NCBI GenBank assembly: GCA_030549335.1
Contig: CM060189.1
Coordinates: forward strand, 26,435,001-26,499,000
Direction: 5' to 3'
Source of the DNA: Pontederia crassipes
Lineage: Eukaryota; Streptophyta; Magnoliopsida; Commelinales; Pontederiaceae
Length of the DNA stretch: 64,000 nt
Part shown: positions 22,793 through 34,700 of the stretch, one piece after another
Numbering within the stretch: position 1 is the stretch's first letter
How the letters are laid out: each line of letters starts with the position of its first letter
Made by a program: the position numbers and the translations under genes
The notes under the pieces: generated by a model
What the model was told of the DNA's origin: nothing
Database searches by the model: none
The model's input: the letters and a program-made list of their open reading frames with translations, nothing else

Positions 22793-23570
22793 CACTACAA
22801 GAAAATTGTCATTTTACGATGGGCAATTTCCGACGGATAGAAATCCGTCGCAATTTGCGACGGAATTATTTTCGACGGATTTTCCGACAGTTACAACCAT
22901 CGGAAATGAAAATAATAGATTATGTAATTTGTTATATTATTATTTTATTTTTTAACGTTTAGGAACGTCGATATTTCCGACGGATTTTTCGATGGTTATG
23001 ACCATCGGAAATGAAAATATAAATTATGTAATTTGTTATGTTATTATTTTATTTTTTGACGATTGCGAACGTCTATATTTCCGACGGATATCCATCCATC
23101 ATAATTTTCGACGGATTTTTCGACGGTTACGACCGTCAGAAATGAAAATAATAAATTATATAATTTGTTATATTATTATTTTATATTTCCACGATTAGGA
23201 ACGTCGATATTTCTGACGGATATCCATCCGTCACAAAATCCGTCGCAATTTCCGACAGTTGTAACCGTCGGTAAATTTATCATAATATAATATGAGGAGT
23301 ATTTTATTAATATAATTTGTGACAGTCCAAACCATCGTAATTTCCGACGGTTCCGACCGTCGGTAATAATTAGCGTCTGTTCAAATCGTTGGTAAAATAA
23401 AAAAAAATAAATATTATATATAACTAAATATAGTATTTTATTTTTTGACGGTCACAATCGTCGGTAATTTTAAAAATAATTAATATTTGCTTTTCCGACG
23501 GTCAGAGTCGTCGGTAATTAAAATTCCGTTATCCAGTTTTTTTTCATTTTCCCGCTTTCTCAACTTTCCA

Positions 23571-23623
<53 letters not shown>

Positions 23624-24197
23624 CCTTCTCAACTTTCGTTATCCCGCTTTCAACTTTCCTTTCTCCATCCTCTCCTCTCTCTCTCCCTCTCCCTCTTCCT
23701 CTCTCGGCCGGCGAGCTTCTGACCGGATGTCAGCGTCGACCGCCGGCGACCCTCTCCTGCCAGCATCTCTCTCTCTCCGGCCCGGACCGCCAGGCGGCTG
23801 GATCTCGCCGCTGGCGGCCGGATCCAGCCCTGGGCGTTCGGATCCGACCCCCAGCACCAGAGGCCGAATCTGGTCGTCGGTCGGCTAATTTTTTTATATT
23901 ATAAAAATTCTTTGCGACGATTTTGACTGTCGAAACTTCGGCGGTTGCCCGATGACCGTCAAAATTTTTAGCGGTAGCAACCGCCGATATTTGCGACGGT
24001 CGACGGTTTCGTCGATCGTCGAAAATCCGTCGAAATTTCCGGCGTTTCTTTTCTAACCGTCGAAAATTAATTTGCGACGATCATTTTTCGGATGTCCTAA
24101 TTTCGTCGAAAAAATTGTAGAAAACCATGTTTCCGACGATTTTTGGGAAAATTACAGACGGTTTCGACCGTCTCTAATCCCCCTATTTCTTGTAGTG
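22793..24197 (+). mobile_element. Short CACTA element 1 (palindromic GACGGT type)
   Basis: Terminal inverted repeats are CACTACAAGAAAA at 22793 and TTTCTTGTAGTG at 24197. The target duplication GCT occupies 22790-22792 and 24198-24200; 3 bp is diagnostic for CACTA. Both subterminal zones are filled with variants of TTTCCGACGG and GACGGTTNNNACCGTCGG, short palindromes. The middle (23570-23885) has a TA microsatellite, a CT-rich tract and a GC-rich CGGCCGGATC segment. No transposase is encoded, so it is non-autonomous at 1405 bp. Confidence 0.92.
23574..23620. repeat. (TA)n microsatellite inside CACTA element 1
   Basis: TA run at the edge of the GC-rich core. The second element has AT-rich TATAATATA repeats at the matching place (37360-37395). 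Confidence 0.9.
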
Positions 24198-24200
24198 GCT

Positions 24201-27200
24201 AAGGACATTAATGATGCATTTGGAAGAGCCGTGGGAAAATTATTTTTCAAGAAAGATCACTTGCTTTTTCCCACTTGATATTTGGTAAAAATAGTATTCT
24301 TGCCTTTTGCCAAATTTTCTACATGCCACATCAATTTTTTTTCTTTTTGTCATGGATAGATCACCCCTTCTTTGGGCCACAGCAGCTTTTCTCAGCAATC
24401 GCTTTTCTAAGCAGCTGTTCCAATAAGCATCAATCATTGCATGTTCACTAAATTCTAAAATTATTAAAATATTAGGGAATAGTGAGATTCAATTTAGTTT
24501 TTTTTCTTGATGAATAAACTACTATATAATCGAGTATTTTGACATCAAAATATAGGAAAAATGTAATAAAAAACGTGGTGATAGCACAAACTCGTAAGTC
24601 ATTAACAAAGCTTTTGCATTGATGCTAAGCTAAGAAGATGTTGCGAGACATCATCTAAAATCTTGGACACTTCAATTCTCTTCTTACAAGAATTGTTAAG
24701 TCTTGAAACTTTGATATTGCATGCCCCTTGGATCATGGAACATTATACAGGGGGATGCCAATCCTTTAGTATTTGGAGCCAAATTTAGTATTTAATTTTT
24801 ATTAAAATATGATAAGGAATCATAGTCGTTGAATGTACATATCATATAACAATTAAGCCGACCAAGGTTTTAAGTTGGACCGATGGGGTTGTGAACAAAA
24901 TTTACCATTTAAATTTAACAAAGAAACATGGTCTGATTTGGATCAACACGATCCATTACGTAGAATTGCATATGTGGTTTTGGATTTCATTTTTTTCATC
25001 CTGAGGTAAATACATAAAAAATGTTGGTAGTTTTTGAGTCAAAAGAATTTAGGAGAATAAACAAGATAGCAATGATGAAGCCAGAAATTTAATCTAGCGA
25101 GTGCAAAATATACTATAAGTGAATAAGTACACAAAACTTATTTTCTTCCCTAGTTAGGAGATCCTTCTAATGTTCTATAATCAGTATCAAAACATATAAC
25201 CTTAAGGATTATAGTGGATGTTGTGTGATGCTGCAATGCTATTTCTCATATACAGCTGGAAGAAAATAAAAAAATAACATAAATTTGCTTCACATGACTT
25301 TTGTTATATTTCAAATATTTCTTGTAGTGCTAACATGATTAAATAAAAGCTATGTTATCAAATATTATTTTATACTTATCTAGATTAAAATAATGATAGA
25401 TTCAAATCAATTTTATTCCTACTTATAATGTAAAACTGTAATCAAGTAAATTATAATAAAACTAAAATATACAATAAAATTTAATAGGAGCCAAAGAATT
25501 AGGATGAATAAGTAATGCTTATAATTTAATTCTAATATTTTTCTATATATACGTCTACTAGTAAATGAAATATATAAATACATTTTATGATGAAGTTAAA
25601 AAGAATATTAAAATTAGAAACTTTGATGCGTTATATTTGCTTACCAAGAGGTTGTACACTTGTAACAAAGATAATCATATTTATACTATAATAAATTACA
25701 ATAATGCTAAATATGAAAAAAAAAGATTAAAGAGGAGAATCAATCCCTATCCATTCCAAGCATTGAATGCCGCACACTGCAATTTTTAAAAATAATGATT
25801 CATAGAAGAAAATGGAGTACCTTCTGACTCAAAATAATTTTAAAAATATAAATATTGATGCATGCATGGCGAAAATTACAAAAAGAATAAATAAATAACA
25901 TATGCAAATATGTATAGATATACATGTGTCATACATATCCTAAATGGATCATGGATGCCGAATGCAGTATCTAAAACATATCTCAATCACATATTGTTTC
26001 ACAATATACAAAAAATACATATATGTAAGCTCACATGGTTTGCCTTAAGTCTTATAAATTCTAGTTGAAGTTTTTTTTTTTTTTTTGCAATTGAGAGTTT
26101 GTAAGATCAAGTGGTACCTAAATTCAATCTAATAAACAGAACCATGACATTTACACAATGATATTTCTTGATTATTAATTTGTTATGATATAATCATACT
26201 AATGATTAATTATATAATGCAGTTCTTAGAGTCATCTCATTAATAAATGGTGTATGATGTGTTTATACTTTAAGCACAGATAAGATTAAAAGATCTTATA
26301 ATTTTAATCCTCATAAAATGATTGCAAGATATATTTGAGAAACCTAGTTTTAAAAAATAGAGTTACACTAAATTAAATATTGTAGATCATCACTTGATCA
26401 TATATATCAGTCAAGCGATTCACAATTCAATAAAATGGATTTTGAAGAGAATTTGATTCGGCATTCCAAAGAAAGATTTGTTGGGTCCAAGACTCCACAA
26501 AGAATATTTTTGAGTCAATATTCATAATGGAATTTGATTAGTAGGAAGCAAATTCAATTTGGCCCTAATTGATAGTAGAATATAAGTGAAGTTATCAGTA
26601 TATTCCTATATTTTCATCCAAACATTATTTGCATTAGTACGTGGAACTCATCAGCATTTATTACCTAGACATTAATCCTGTTTGCTAAAAGGTTAGCAAG
26701 TTTTAGAATATGATAAATTTATTCTTATTTTATTTCTTTATGAGAACAATGATATTTTAGCGTGGGGGCAAGAACAAATTTGTCTCTTGACTTCATGTGT
26801 ATGTAAAATAAGTGTTTGACAATAAAATGAGAACAATGTCTTATTCTTATTTATTCTTCTCATACCAAACATGCTTAAGAAAAATCAATTTTTGTGTGTT
26901 CTTATTCTAGCAAGAATATCTTGCCCCACTGATATAAAGCAACAAGAACAAGTACGGATCAAGAAAAAAATTTGTTCTAAAACAAATTATTTTGACCCTG
27001 CGCGTCGTCGTCCCCTAAAGTTGTTATCAATCTGTGTCATGCTGTCATCTTGATTCAGCGGGATGAATCTCAAAACAAGGTTTTGGTTCAAAGCATAAAA
27101 AAAAAAGAAAAAAAACTTGGCGAAGAAGAATATGGATCCACAGAAAAAAATAACTTGAATTTTCAGTTCAAATTGAATGATCAATAGCAATATTTTAGAC

Positions 27201-28596
27201 ATATTTACTGTCAAATTTCATAAAACCTTCGGAGTAAAATGGAATAGTTAGTCAGGAGTTTCATTGTCAAATTTACTAAGTAAACCTCAAATCTTCCATG
27301 GATCCTACATTAGTACGTGACCTCACAATGTTTTTTTTTCTTTGCATTTAATTTGTAGTCAGTCATATCTGGTTCTAAGGTTATGGATTGTCCACTTTCA
27401 AAATAATTAAGCAAAGTTCCTTCATGAGTGATTGGTGTTAAGGAAATTCTGTGCTTAGAGACATGAGTAGATTAATCCTACGTATAAAATCATGTCACGT
27501 TAACGTTGATAGGTACAGCTGGGCCAATTATAATATCCTACGTGGGAAGTTGGAACAATTATTAAATAGAATTATTGTTATGGTTAGTTTAGACATTTGA
27601 ATAAAAAATTAAAGAAAAATGTTAAATCCTCTTAAAAGTTTAGCCTGATAAAATTACAATTCATACGACTGTGAGAGAATTAGGAGGATATAGAATCTCC
27701 CAAAATTAAAATATGTAAACCTAACCTAAAAAAAACATCAGAAAGGATGTTAAATTAAAATTGATTCTAAGTATATGTAAGTAGATGAAGTATAACATAA
27801 ATTGAAAATAGGATGACAGATACTAGGGCTGTTACAATGGCAAGAAAAAAATACAGGATAAAAATAATAATTTAAACAAATAAAATAAGCACATGCAAAA
27901 CCAAAAGGTTACACGTGTATATATAAATATAAAAAGGAAAAAATACAGTGAATAACAACACACGTGGATATTCATATTTAATTAGTTTTTAAAAATCATA
28001 GAAATGTATATTCAACGTAGATAATGAATGTTTAATATAAATAATAATATTATAAAAATATTATTGTCTAACTAATAATTTACATCATCTTATCTCATAG
28101 AATTTTAATCAGACAATATAATTCAATTTTTAGAATTTCTCTTACATCCTCAATCAAGCTATATAAAACTAATTAATTACCGAATTTACACCTTAATAAT
28201 TTCACTTACACTGATTTATTTTCTAATTTTATTTTACATCTAACCAAGCTCACCGGAATCATGGTTAAAGTGGAATATAAAAACAAAGTTTATATAAAAA
28301 CAAAGTGGAAATGAGGTTCTAAACTTCCAGGAAGAAGCAAAGGAGCGGCACTTCAATACCAAACAATAGCAACCAGCAAGGATGCACAATTCGATCAATC
28401 AATTGATTACGATTGAAGTACGTACAGATCGGAGATCATCCTCAACTTTCTTCTAGTTCAAGATATTTGTGTACAATATTTTCTTAACCACAGAGTTATA
28501 TGGGTATTAAAATATCTTCTAGCGTTAAGGTATCATTGAGCTATTTGGGTTTTCTGCTTCTATTTGGGTTTTCTGCTTCAAGTCAATAGTAGTCAA
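24201..28596. other. AT-rich intergenic DNA without supported genes
   Basis: About 4.4 kb in which I find no protein motif, RNA gene or element end. Short frames (for example 25565-25789 and 26871-27053) look random. Poly-T runs and A-rich tracts are present. Confidence 0.5.
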
Positions 28597-29900
28597 CATA
28601 AACTTTTCCTTTGGTTAATGACTTTTCTGTTTGTTAGCAACATAGAAAGGGATGACGGTGAGACCTGATGTTAGGGAAAGGCGTTGGTCATCATTCCTAA
28701 AATAAAATGAATGGTGACACACTCGTGGCTTACACACACATATACATATATATTATATATAATTTAAATCTGAATCTAATTGTAATTTTACGTGGGCCCT
28801 TATATAGTCAAACCTTTAATAGATATCCTAATTGTCCAACTTAGAGCTCATCACACCGAAAACCTCTCCGTCCAACTTAGGGCTCATCACACCGAGGTTC
28901 CTCTCGGACTTCAATGTTGTCGAGGTGAGCGATATCCTTGGCGCCGACGTCCTCTAGCCCGAGAACCATGCCTACACCTCAACCACGCCCACAGGAAGGT
29001 CACCTCCCTGCCATAGGCTTCTGATGGTGTTGGCTGCGACGTCGCCATCAAAGGTCATCTTACTACCCCCCGATGCCAAGTTGTATAGGGAGAAGATTAA
29101 CTTCCTTGTTCGGCTGTCGGAGAAACTGCATGAGGCGAACACCAAGACAACAAGGTAGAGGAGGAAGAGGAAGAAGAAGGAATTCACTGGAAAAGAGAAT
29201 GAAGAAGGAATTCATCGGAGGAAGAAGGAAATCATGCAGCAGGAGGCAACTCCCATTGACGATTGCGAAGGGTACTTCATTGGGCTTGTGTCAGGGCGAT
29301 GAGGAAGACACAGTGTCAAAGTAGGTGGACGCCGGGGCGATGATGCAGAGGAGGAGGAAGATGCGTTCACGATTGTGGGCTCCCTCCGTTGATGCACGAT
29401 TTGACGGCTCATATGGTGTGGTCGCATAGTGCACCATTTTTTGTGGTGTCACGTTAATATTCCTATCTTTGTATATATATCACCATTCATCTTAATATAT
29501 ATATATATATATATATATGATATCATTAATATTTAATATAATATCATTAAAGGTTCAGCTAACAAAATTAATAATCAGAGTCACATAAAGTGTAAAACTA
29601 TAATAATATAAAAGAAGATGTATGTATGTGCAGATGCCCTAGCCAGTAGGATGCATGCATGCACAGTCACTTTTCCTCTGGTTAATGACTTTTCTGTTTG
29701 TTAGCAGCATCAAAAGGGATGTGATGGTGAGATATGATGTTAGGGGAAGACTCAGGTCATCCTTGCTTGTGAAAACAAAATAAGATCAATTATGACATAT
29801 ATAAACACACAAAATTAGAAGTGTAGATGCCCTAGTCAGCAGGATGCATGCATTCATGGTCACCTCATGATGACCTAATTGTTTTCCCTATTGTCATATT
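28597..29900. repeat. Direct repeats flanking a GC-rich block
   Basis: 28605-28700 and 29669-29765 share ACTTTTC, GGTTAATGACTTTTCTGTTT, GTTAGCA, GATGTTAGGG and GTCATC. A second pair, AGATGCCCTAG(C/T)CAG(T/C)AG followed by GATGCATGCAT, lies at 29633 and 29825. Between the first pair is a GC-rich block (28790-29450) with a duplicated CCAACTTAG(A/G)GCTCATCACA and a frame reading VIL..DAKLYREKINFLVRLSEKLHEANTK. I do not recognise the protein; it could be a captured gene fragment. A TA microsatellite lies at 29490-29518. Confidence 0.5.
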
Positions 29901-29989
29901 AGATCCAGAACAATCATATTCAAATCCAATGAGAGTGATATGGTGGTCACATTTTCTTTGAAGAATAAAGCTCCATTAGTCTAATTTTG

Positions 29990-30620
29990 TCTAATTGGCA
30001 AGATTTCGAATGAAAATTTATTCCATACCCATTGTCCGTCGCCCCGATCCCATTGATCGGCGCTTGCCTCCATCCGCGCCCCAAATTTCCTGTGCAAGGA
30101 GAATTTATTCTCCTACCTCGATCTCCATGGATCCTCGAACACTGTAGGGATTCGATTCCTCAAATTTAAATTTAAAATATAAAATATTCAATAATTAATA
30201 TACATACTTAATATAAAAAATTCAACAATAAAAAATGTGAGAAAAAAAATAAACAAAAGGTGAGGGACCTCTGTCACCTTCACAGAGGGGGCAAGAAACC
30301 CCCTCTCTACATGAAGAGAGGGAGTAAGAGAGGGGGAGGGAGATCGTGCTGCCGTGCATCGAGGGGGCGATGTTTTGGAGAGAGAGGGAGAGATTATGAG
30401 GAAAGGGATCGAAGGGAGAGAGGGAGGGATTAGAAGGAAAAGAAGAAAGAGGGGTTAGAAAAAAAATGAATTTAGAATTTGTTATAATATCTATATAAAA
30501 GATCGGATGGTTGAGATTTAGGATCTTGATCTTTAATAGATCATGTATAAAAAAAATCTGGGGCGAAGGTTTGGTGCCCCGCGGTGCGGGTGCAACAACT
30601 CCCCTCCCGATTTTTGAGAG
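29990..30620. other. Purine-rich repeat debris
   Basis: The segment has GAGAGGGAGAG-rich sequence at 30300-30450, then AAAAGATCGGATGGTTGAGA, a phrase that also occurs in many plant MITEs. The minus-strand frame over 30222-30647 reflects this low complexity. I see no element ends. Confidence 0.35.
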
Positions 30621-31230
30621 AAGGCTTGGGGGCATTATGCCCCCCATCCCCGCCTCTCGGGGGAGAGCAAAATTCTCCGAAGTTGGGGCCCGTTCAAAAA
30701 CTAGGTTCCGCTAGGGCAAGGAATATTATCATCCATACTCATAGTGCAATGCCAATTGGTAAAGACCAATATTATTAAAATCGAACTAGATCGAACATGT
30801 TCAATCATGAACCGATAGTTGATAAGGTCCGATTTATCATCAAATTTTTTTTTTAGATTTGAACTGACCGAAGACTGATTGAAGTAGGAAAATCAGCGAA
30901 CCAGTTCAACCCGATTTGAATTAAGCTTGGGGGTATTAGGAACCCCATCCCCACCCTCGTGGGACAATTCACAGAAGTCCAGGCTCCGTTCGGAAATTTA
31001 CTACGGGGCACTGTAGGGGCTGGGATATTGTCATCCATATCTATGGTGCAATGCCAATTGGTGAAGACCAATATTATTAAGATCGAATTAGATCGGACTG
31101 GCTCAATCGTGAACCCATAGTTGATTAGGTCAAGTTTGACATCAAAAAGCTTTGAACAGACAAAAAACTGATTGAATTAAGGAAATCAACCAACCTATTC
31201 AACCTTATTTGAGTTAAACTTAAAAAACTC
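30621..31230. repeat. Tandem duplication of about 305 bp
   Basis: GCTTGGGGG(C/T)ATTA opens both units (about 30625 and 30925). Both continue with CCCATCCCC, CTCCG, a GGGGC-rich part, TATT(A/G)TCATCCATA, GGTGCAATGCCAATTGGT and AAGACCAATATTATTAA. The second unit runs into the complete ACCGGTT-type element at 31069, so an element left end and its flank were duplicated in tandem. Confidence 0.75.
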
Positions 31231-31766
31231 ATAAAAAAGAAATATCAAGAAGGGAAAAATAGCGTTAAAAGCAAGGTTCAACCCTATTTTGTGTTATACT
31301 TAAAAGACTCATAAAAAAGAAAAAAAAATAGTGTTAAAAGGAGGAAAAGAATGAGACATAAAAAAAAGGTAAGTATTAAATTTTGAATCATATTGAAAAC
31401 TAAACTATCAAATGGCATAAAAGTTGATATAAAAAATAAAAATGTTAAAGAAACAAAAATAAAAAAGAATATACGATAAAATATATTAATGCAATATCTA
31501 TCATCATTTTATAATAAATTAAAATGATTTAATAATAACCTATTAGTTGCCATTTGTATTTTCATTATTAAAATTTTAAATAATTAATCTAAATTATATT
31601 AATATTTATTATTTTTAATAATAGATTATTATAACAATATTCATATATTACATTATATAAATTATACAATATCTTTAAAATTATTATAAAAAATATTATT
31701 TTATAAAAAATCGCTCTAATCCAGTCTATTCAACCGTAACCAATATGGTCGCTTTTTGAAAACATT
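31069..31766. mobile_element. ACCGGTT-type inverted-repeat element, diverged copy
   Basis: The left end is CAATATTATTAAGATCGAAT and TCGGACTGGCTCAATCGTGA; the right end is CCAGTCTATTCAACCGTAAC and GTCGCTTTTTGAAAACATT. Its interior has AAAGAAACAAAAATA and GGTAAGTATTAAA(T)TTTGAA words shared with 1431-2432. Non-coding. It abuts the receptor-kinase pseudogene 90 bp further on. Confidence 0.55.
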
Positions 31767-31857
31767 CGTGAAGACCTAATTTGTTAATCTTACCTAGAAG
31801 TCGTCGTCCAAGTCGCCGGGAAGGGTTCTATATCTTTGAAGTGTTCTATATCTTCAA

Positions 31858-33145
31858 TAAATCTGGAGGGGGGATGAAGTTTGGGTACTTCTATTGGTTC
31901 CTTGCAGCATTCTTCGTGATAGAAGCTGCTTTTATCATCATTGGTTGGTGGTTCATTGGGCCGTGGAGAACCGAAAGCAGCTATGAACAAGTTCTGTCCA
32001 GTCATTTCAAAAGGTTCAGCTACCGGGAGCTGAAAAGGACCACCAAAAACTTCAAGGACCCTGAAAAGGGGAGGGTCGGGAGTTGTTTACAAGGGAAAGC
32101 TGGACGACGATAGGGTGGTGGCCATCAAGAAACTGGAAGACGTTGTCCAGGGTGAAGCGGACTTTCAAGCTGAGCTCAGCGTCATCGATATGATCTACCA
32201 CAAGAATCTGGTCAGGATGTTCGGCTTCTGCGCCGAGCGCTCGCACAGGCTCCTTATCTCTGAATTCGTTCAGAACGGCTCGCTGGACAAGCATCTGATG
32301 GATGGGGTGCAGGAAGCCATTTCCGTCCTCCCATGGAGCACGAGGCTCAAAATTTCGACAGGGGTGGCGGAAGGTTTAGCCTACCTCCACCACGAGTGTT
32401 TCGAGTGGATCGTCCACTGCGACGTGAAGCCCGAAAACATACTTCTGGACGAAGACTTCGAACCTAAGATCGCAGACTTCGGACTGGCGAAGCTGCTGAA
32501 CAGAAGAAGTGGCGGGCGCGGTTCCAACCTGTCGAGGATTCGCGGCACGAGGGGCTACATCGCGCCGGAGTGGGCTTCCGGCCTTCCGATAAGCGAGAAG
32601 GTGGACGTGTACAGCTACGGCGTCGTCCTTTTGGAGTTGGTCAAGGGGCGCAGAGTGTCCAGCTGGGTGATAGAAGGGGAAGAGGAGCTGGAGATGGTGC
32701 TGCGGCGGTCAGTAGCTGTGCTCAGGGAGAAGCTGCAGGAGAGCAGCGGACTAGGAGGAGAAACGTCGTGGATCAATGATGTGGTGGACGGCAGGTTGGA
32801 GGGTCAGTTCAACCATAGGGAAGCTGCGACGTTGGTGGAGATCGCAGTTTCTTGCTTGGAGGAAGAAAGGAACAAAAGGCCAACCATGGAGTCGGTGGTG
32901 AAGATGCTCCTGTCGTCTGCTGATGAAGATGAACTCAATTCTGACGACCCAAACCTGTTTGAGCTATGAAGTTGCATGGACGACAAATGAACGCTGAGTC
33001 CTTATATATTAATTAGCAGTTAAATAAAGTTGTCCCATTTGTCCTAGCAAGAGAGCAAAGCAATCTGATCTATCTCGTGATCATGTACCTGAATGCTTTA
33101 GGTGGTTTTAAGGTAATGAATGTGTAAAAAAAAAAAAGAGGTAAT
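31858..33145 (+). pseudogene. Truncated, frameshifted copy of the S-domain receptor kinase
   Basis: Homology to the intact gene starts at SGGGMK (31867), just before the membrane segment, and runs through the stop codon at 32969 into the 3' flank, including TTAAATAAAGTTGT at 33020. The whole extracellular half is missing. The first part keeps the membrane helix and RTESSYEQVLSSHFKRFSY. At 32056-32095 the glycine-rich loop is replaced by a sequence 2 bp shorter, which shifts the frame and stops it at 32113. The frame from the intact gene resumes at 32115 and stays open for 284 codons through VAIKK, HCDVKPEN, DFGLAK and APEW to the C-terminus. It cannot make a working kinase. The open kinase remainder suggests a fairly recent copy. 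Confidence 0.9.
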
Positions 33146-33148
33146 GAA

Positions 33149-33168
33149 TGTGTGTGTGTGTGTGTGTG
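33149..33168. repeat. (TG)n microsatellite
   Basis: TG dinucleotide run just downstream of the pseudogene 3' flank. The intact gene has only AACGAATGTG here. Confidence 0.85.
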
Positions 33169-33169
33169 C

Positions 33170-34199
33170 AACCATTAATGCGTTTTTATTCTTTGCAATT
33201 TTGACGCTCCTCTGCTGGTATGAGCACCAACCCTCTTTTCTTGCTTTTTAAAATTTCAAAGATGCTATAGTGAACAAAGTGCAATTCATTACGTTTTGAC
33301 CGATGAATCCCTATTTTCATCCTGTTCTGGTCGTTGTAAATATCACCACACTCAAATGTACTGCGAATTTGAGGCAAACCACGTTATTTGCAATGTTATA
33401 AGATGCTGACCACTTGGTTTGATTAATGGGTCAGATCAAATTGGGTCCAACAGATCATATCGGATAATATAAATTAATAAAAGATAAAATAAATTAAAGA
33501 TATTATTATGATATTGTTAATATATAATATCTTATTTAACAAAAATTATAAAATACAGTATAATAAGTAAAATAAAATAATTCAGATTAATTAAATGATA
33601 ATAAAGTAACATAAATTAAGTTATCAATCCAATATTTGCTAAATAAAAAATCTTGTAAGATAATTACAAATAAAAATAATATCGAAAAAAATTAATATGC
33701 GACAAAGGACATTGAAGTATAAATTCTAAGTATATATATATTATATAATGTCAAAATATTTTAATACTTTTTTATGTTTTAATTTTTTTCATTTTAGAAC
33801 TTTGACTCAATCAGGTCGGTCAAATCCGTAGAGTGGATCGATTGAACCCGAATTTGATCGAGTCAAAGTGGATCAAACTCCTTGCCCAAATTTCAATCGT
33901 CTCGTGAGCTGTTTTAAGCCTAGACACTGGTTTGACGACAACATTGGTTATTTTTTGCGCTCAAAATTTTTGTTCCTAATTTAAAAGTTAATTATATATA
34001 CGTACATCTTCAATTGCTAATATCTCTCTATTTTGTAGTAACTCTAAATGGTTAGAATTCAAAATCTATAATTAATTTTTCGCTGATTCATAACTATAAT
34101 AATTATGATAATAAAATGTTAATTTTTGATTAATTTTGTCCTTATTATGTAGCCAAATTTTATCATAACTTCTACATTCCATCACAAGACTGTCACAAA
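33170..34199. other. Intergenic DNA with a possible old inverted-repeat element
   Basis: AT-rich. GGGTCAGATCAAATTGGGTC near 33430 and GATTGAACCCGAATTTGATC near 33840 face each other across AT-rich sequence, similar in style to the ACCGGTT-type elements but too diverged to delimit. Confidence 0.4.
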
Positions 34200-34700
34200 C
34201 ACTACAAAAAACCACCTATTTGGGACGCACCATTTTCGACAAATAGTAATTCTTCACGTTTTCTGACGGTATTTGCGACAGATTGTAAAAACGTTATGAA
34301 ATAACGAAAACAAAAAGTTCTTTGCTACTACGGATGTCGTCAGTATATTACCGATGGATAAAGCTTTCGGAAATCAATGACGGCTCTAAATTCGTTGGTA
34401 ATTCTAAAGGCCAACCCCATCAGTAATTTATTTTATAATACATATATGAAATATAATATTAATATATGCTTACTATTTTGTTATTTTAATTATCGACAGT
34501 TTTAATCCGTCGATAATTGCGAAGCTAGGCCCGTCGATAAATAATTTTATAACAATAATATATTAATATAATATAATTATATGTTTAATATTTTATTATT
34601 AAAATTACTTACGGGTGTAGCCTTCTTAATTACAAATAAATTTAAAATCCGTCGGTAATTCCGAAGGCTAGGACCATCGAAAATTAAAATAATAATTTAT
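34200..34700. mobile_element. Decayed CACTA-like left end
   Basis: It starts CACTACAAAAAACCACC, followed by GACGGTATTTGCGAC, CCGATGG, CGTCGATAATTGCGAAG and other diverged GACGG/CCGTCG words until about 34690. It resembles the three good CACTA elements but the palindromes are degraded and no right end is found. It may be the end of an older element that extends towards 36600. Confidence 0.5.
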
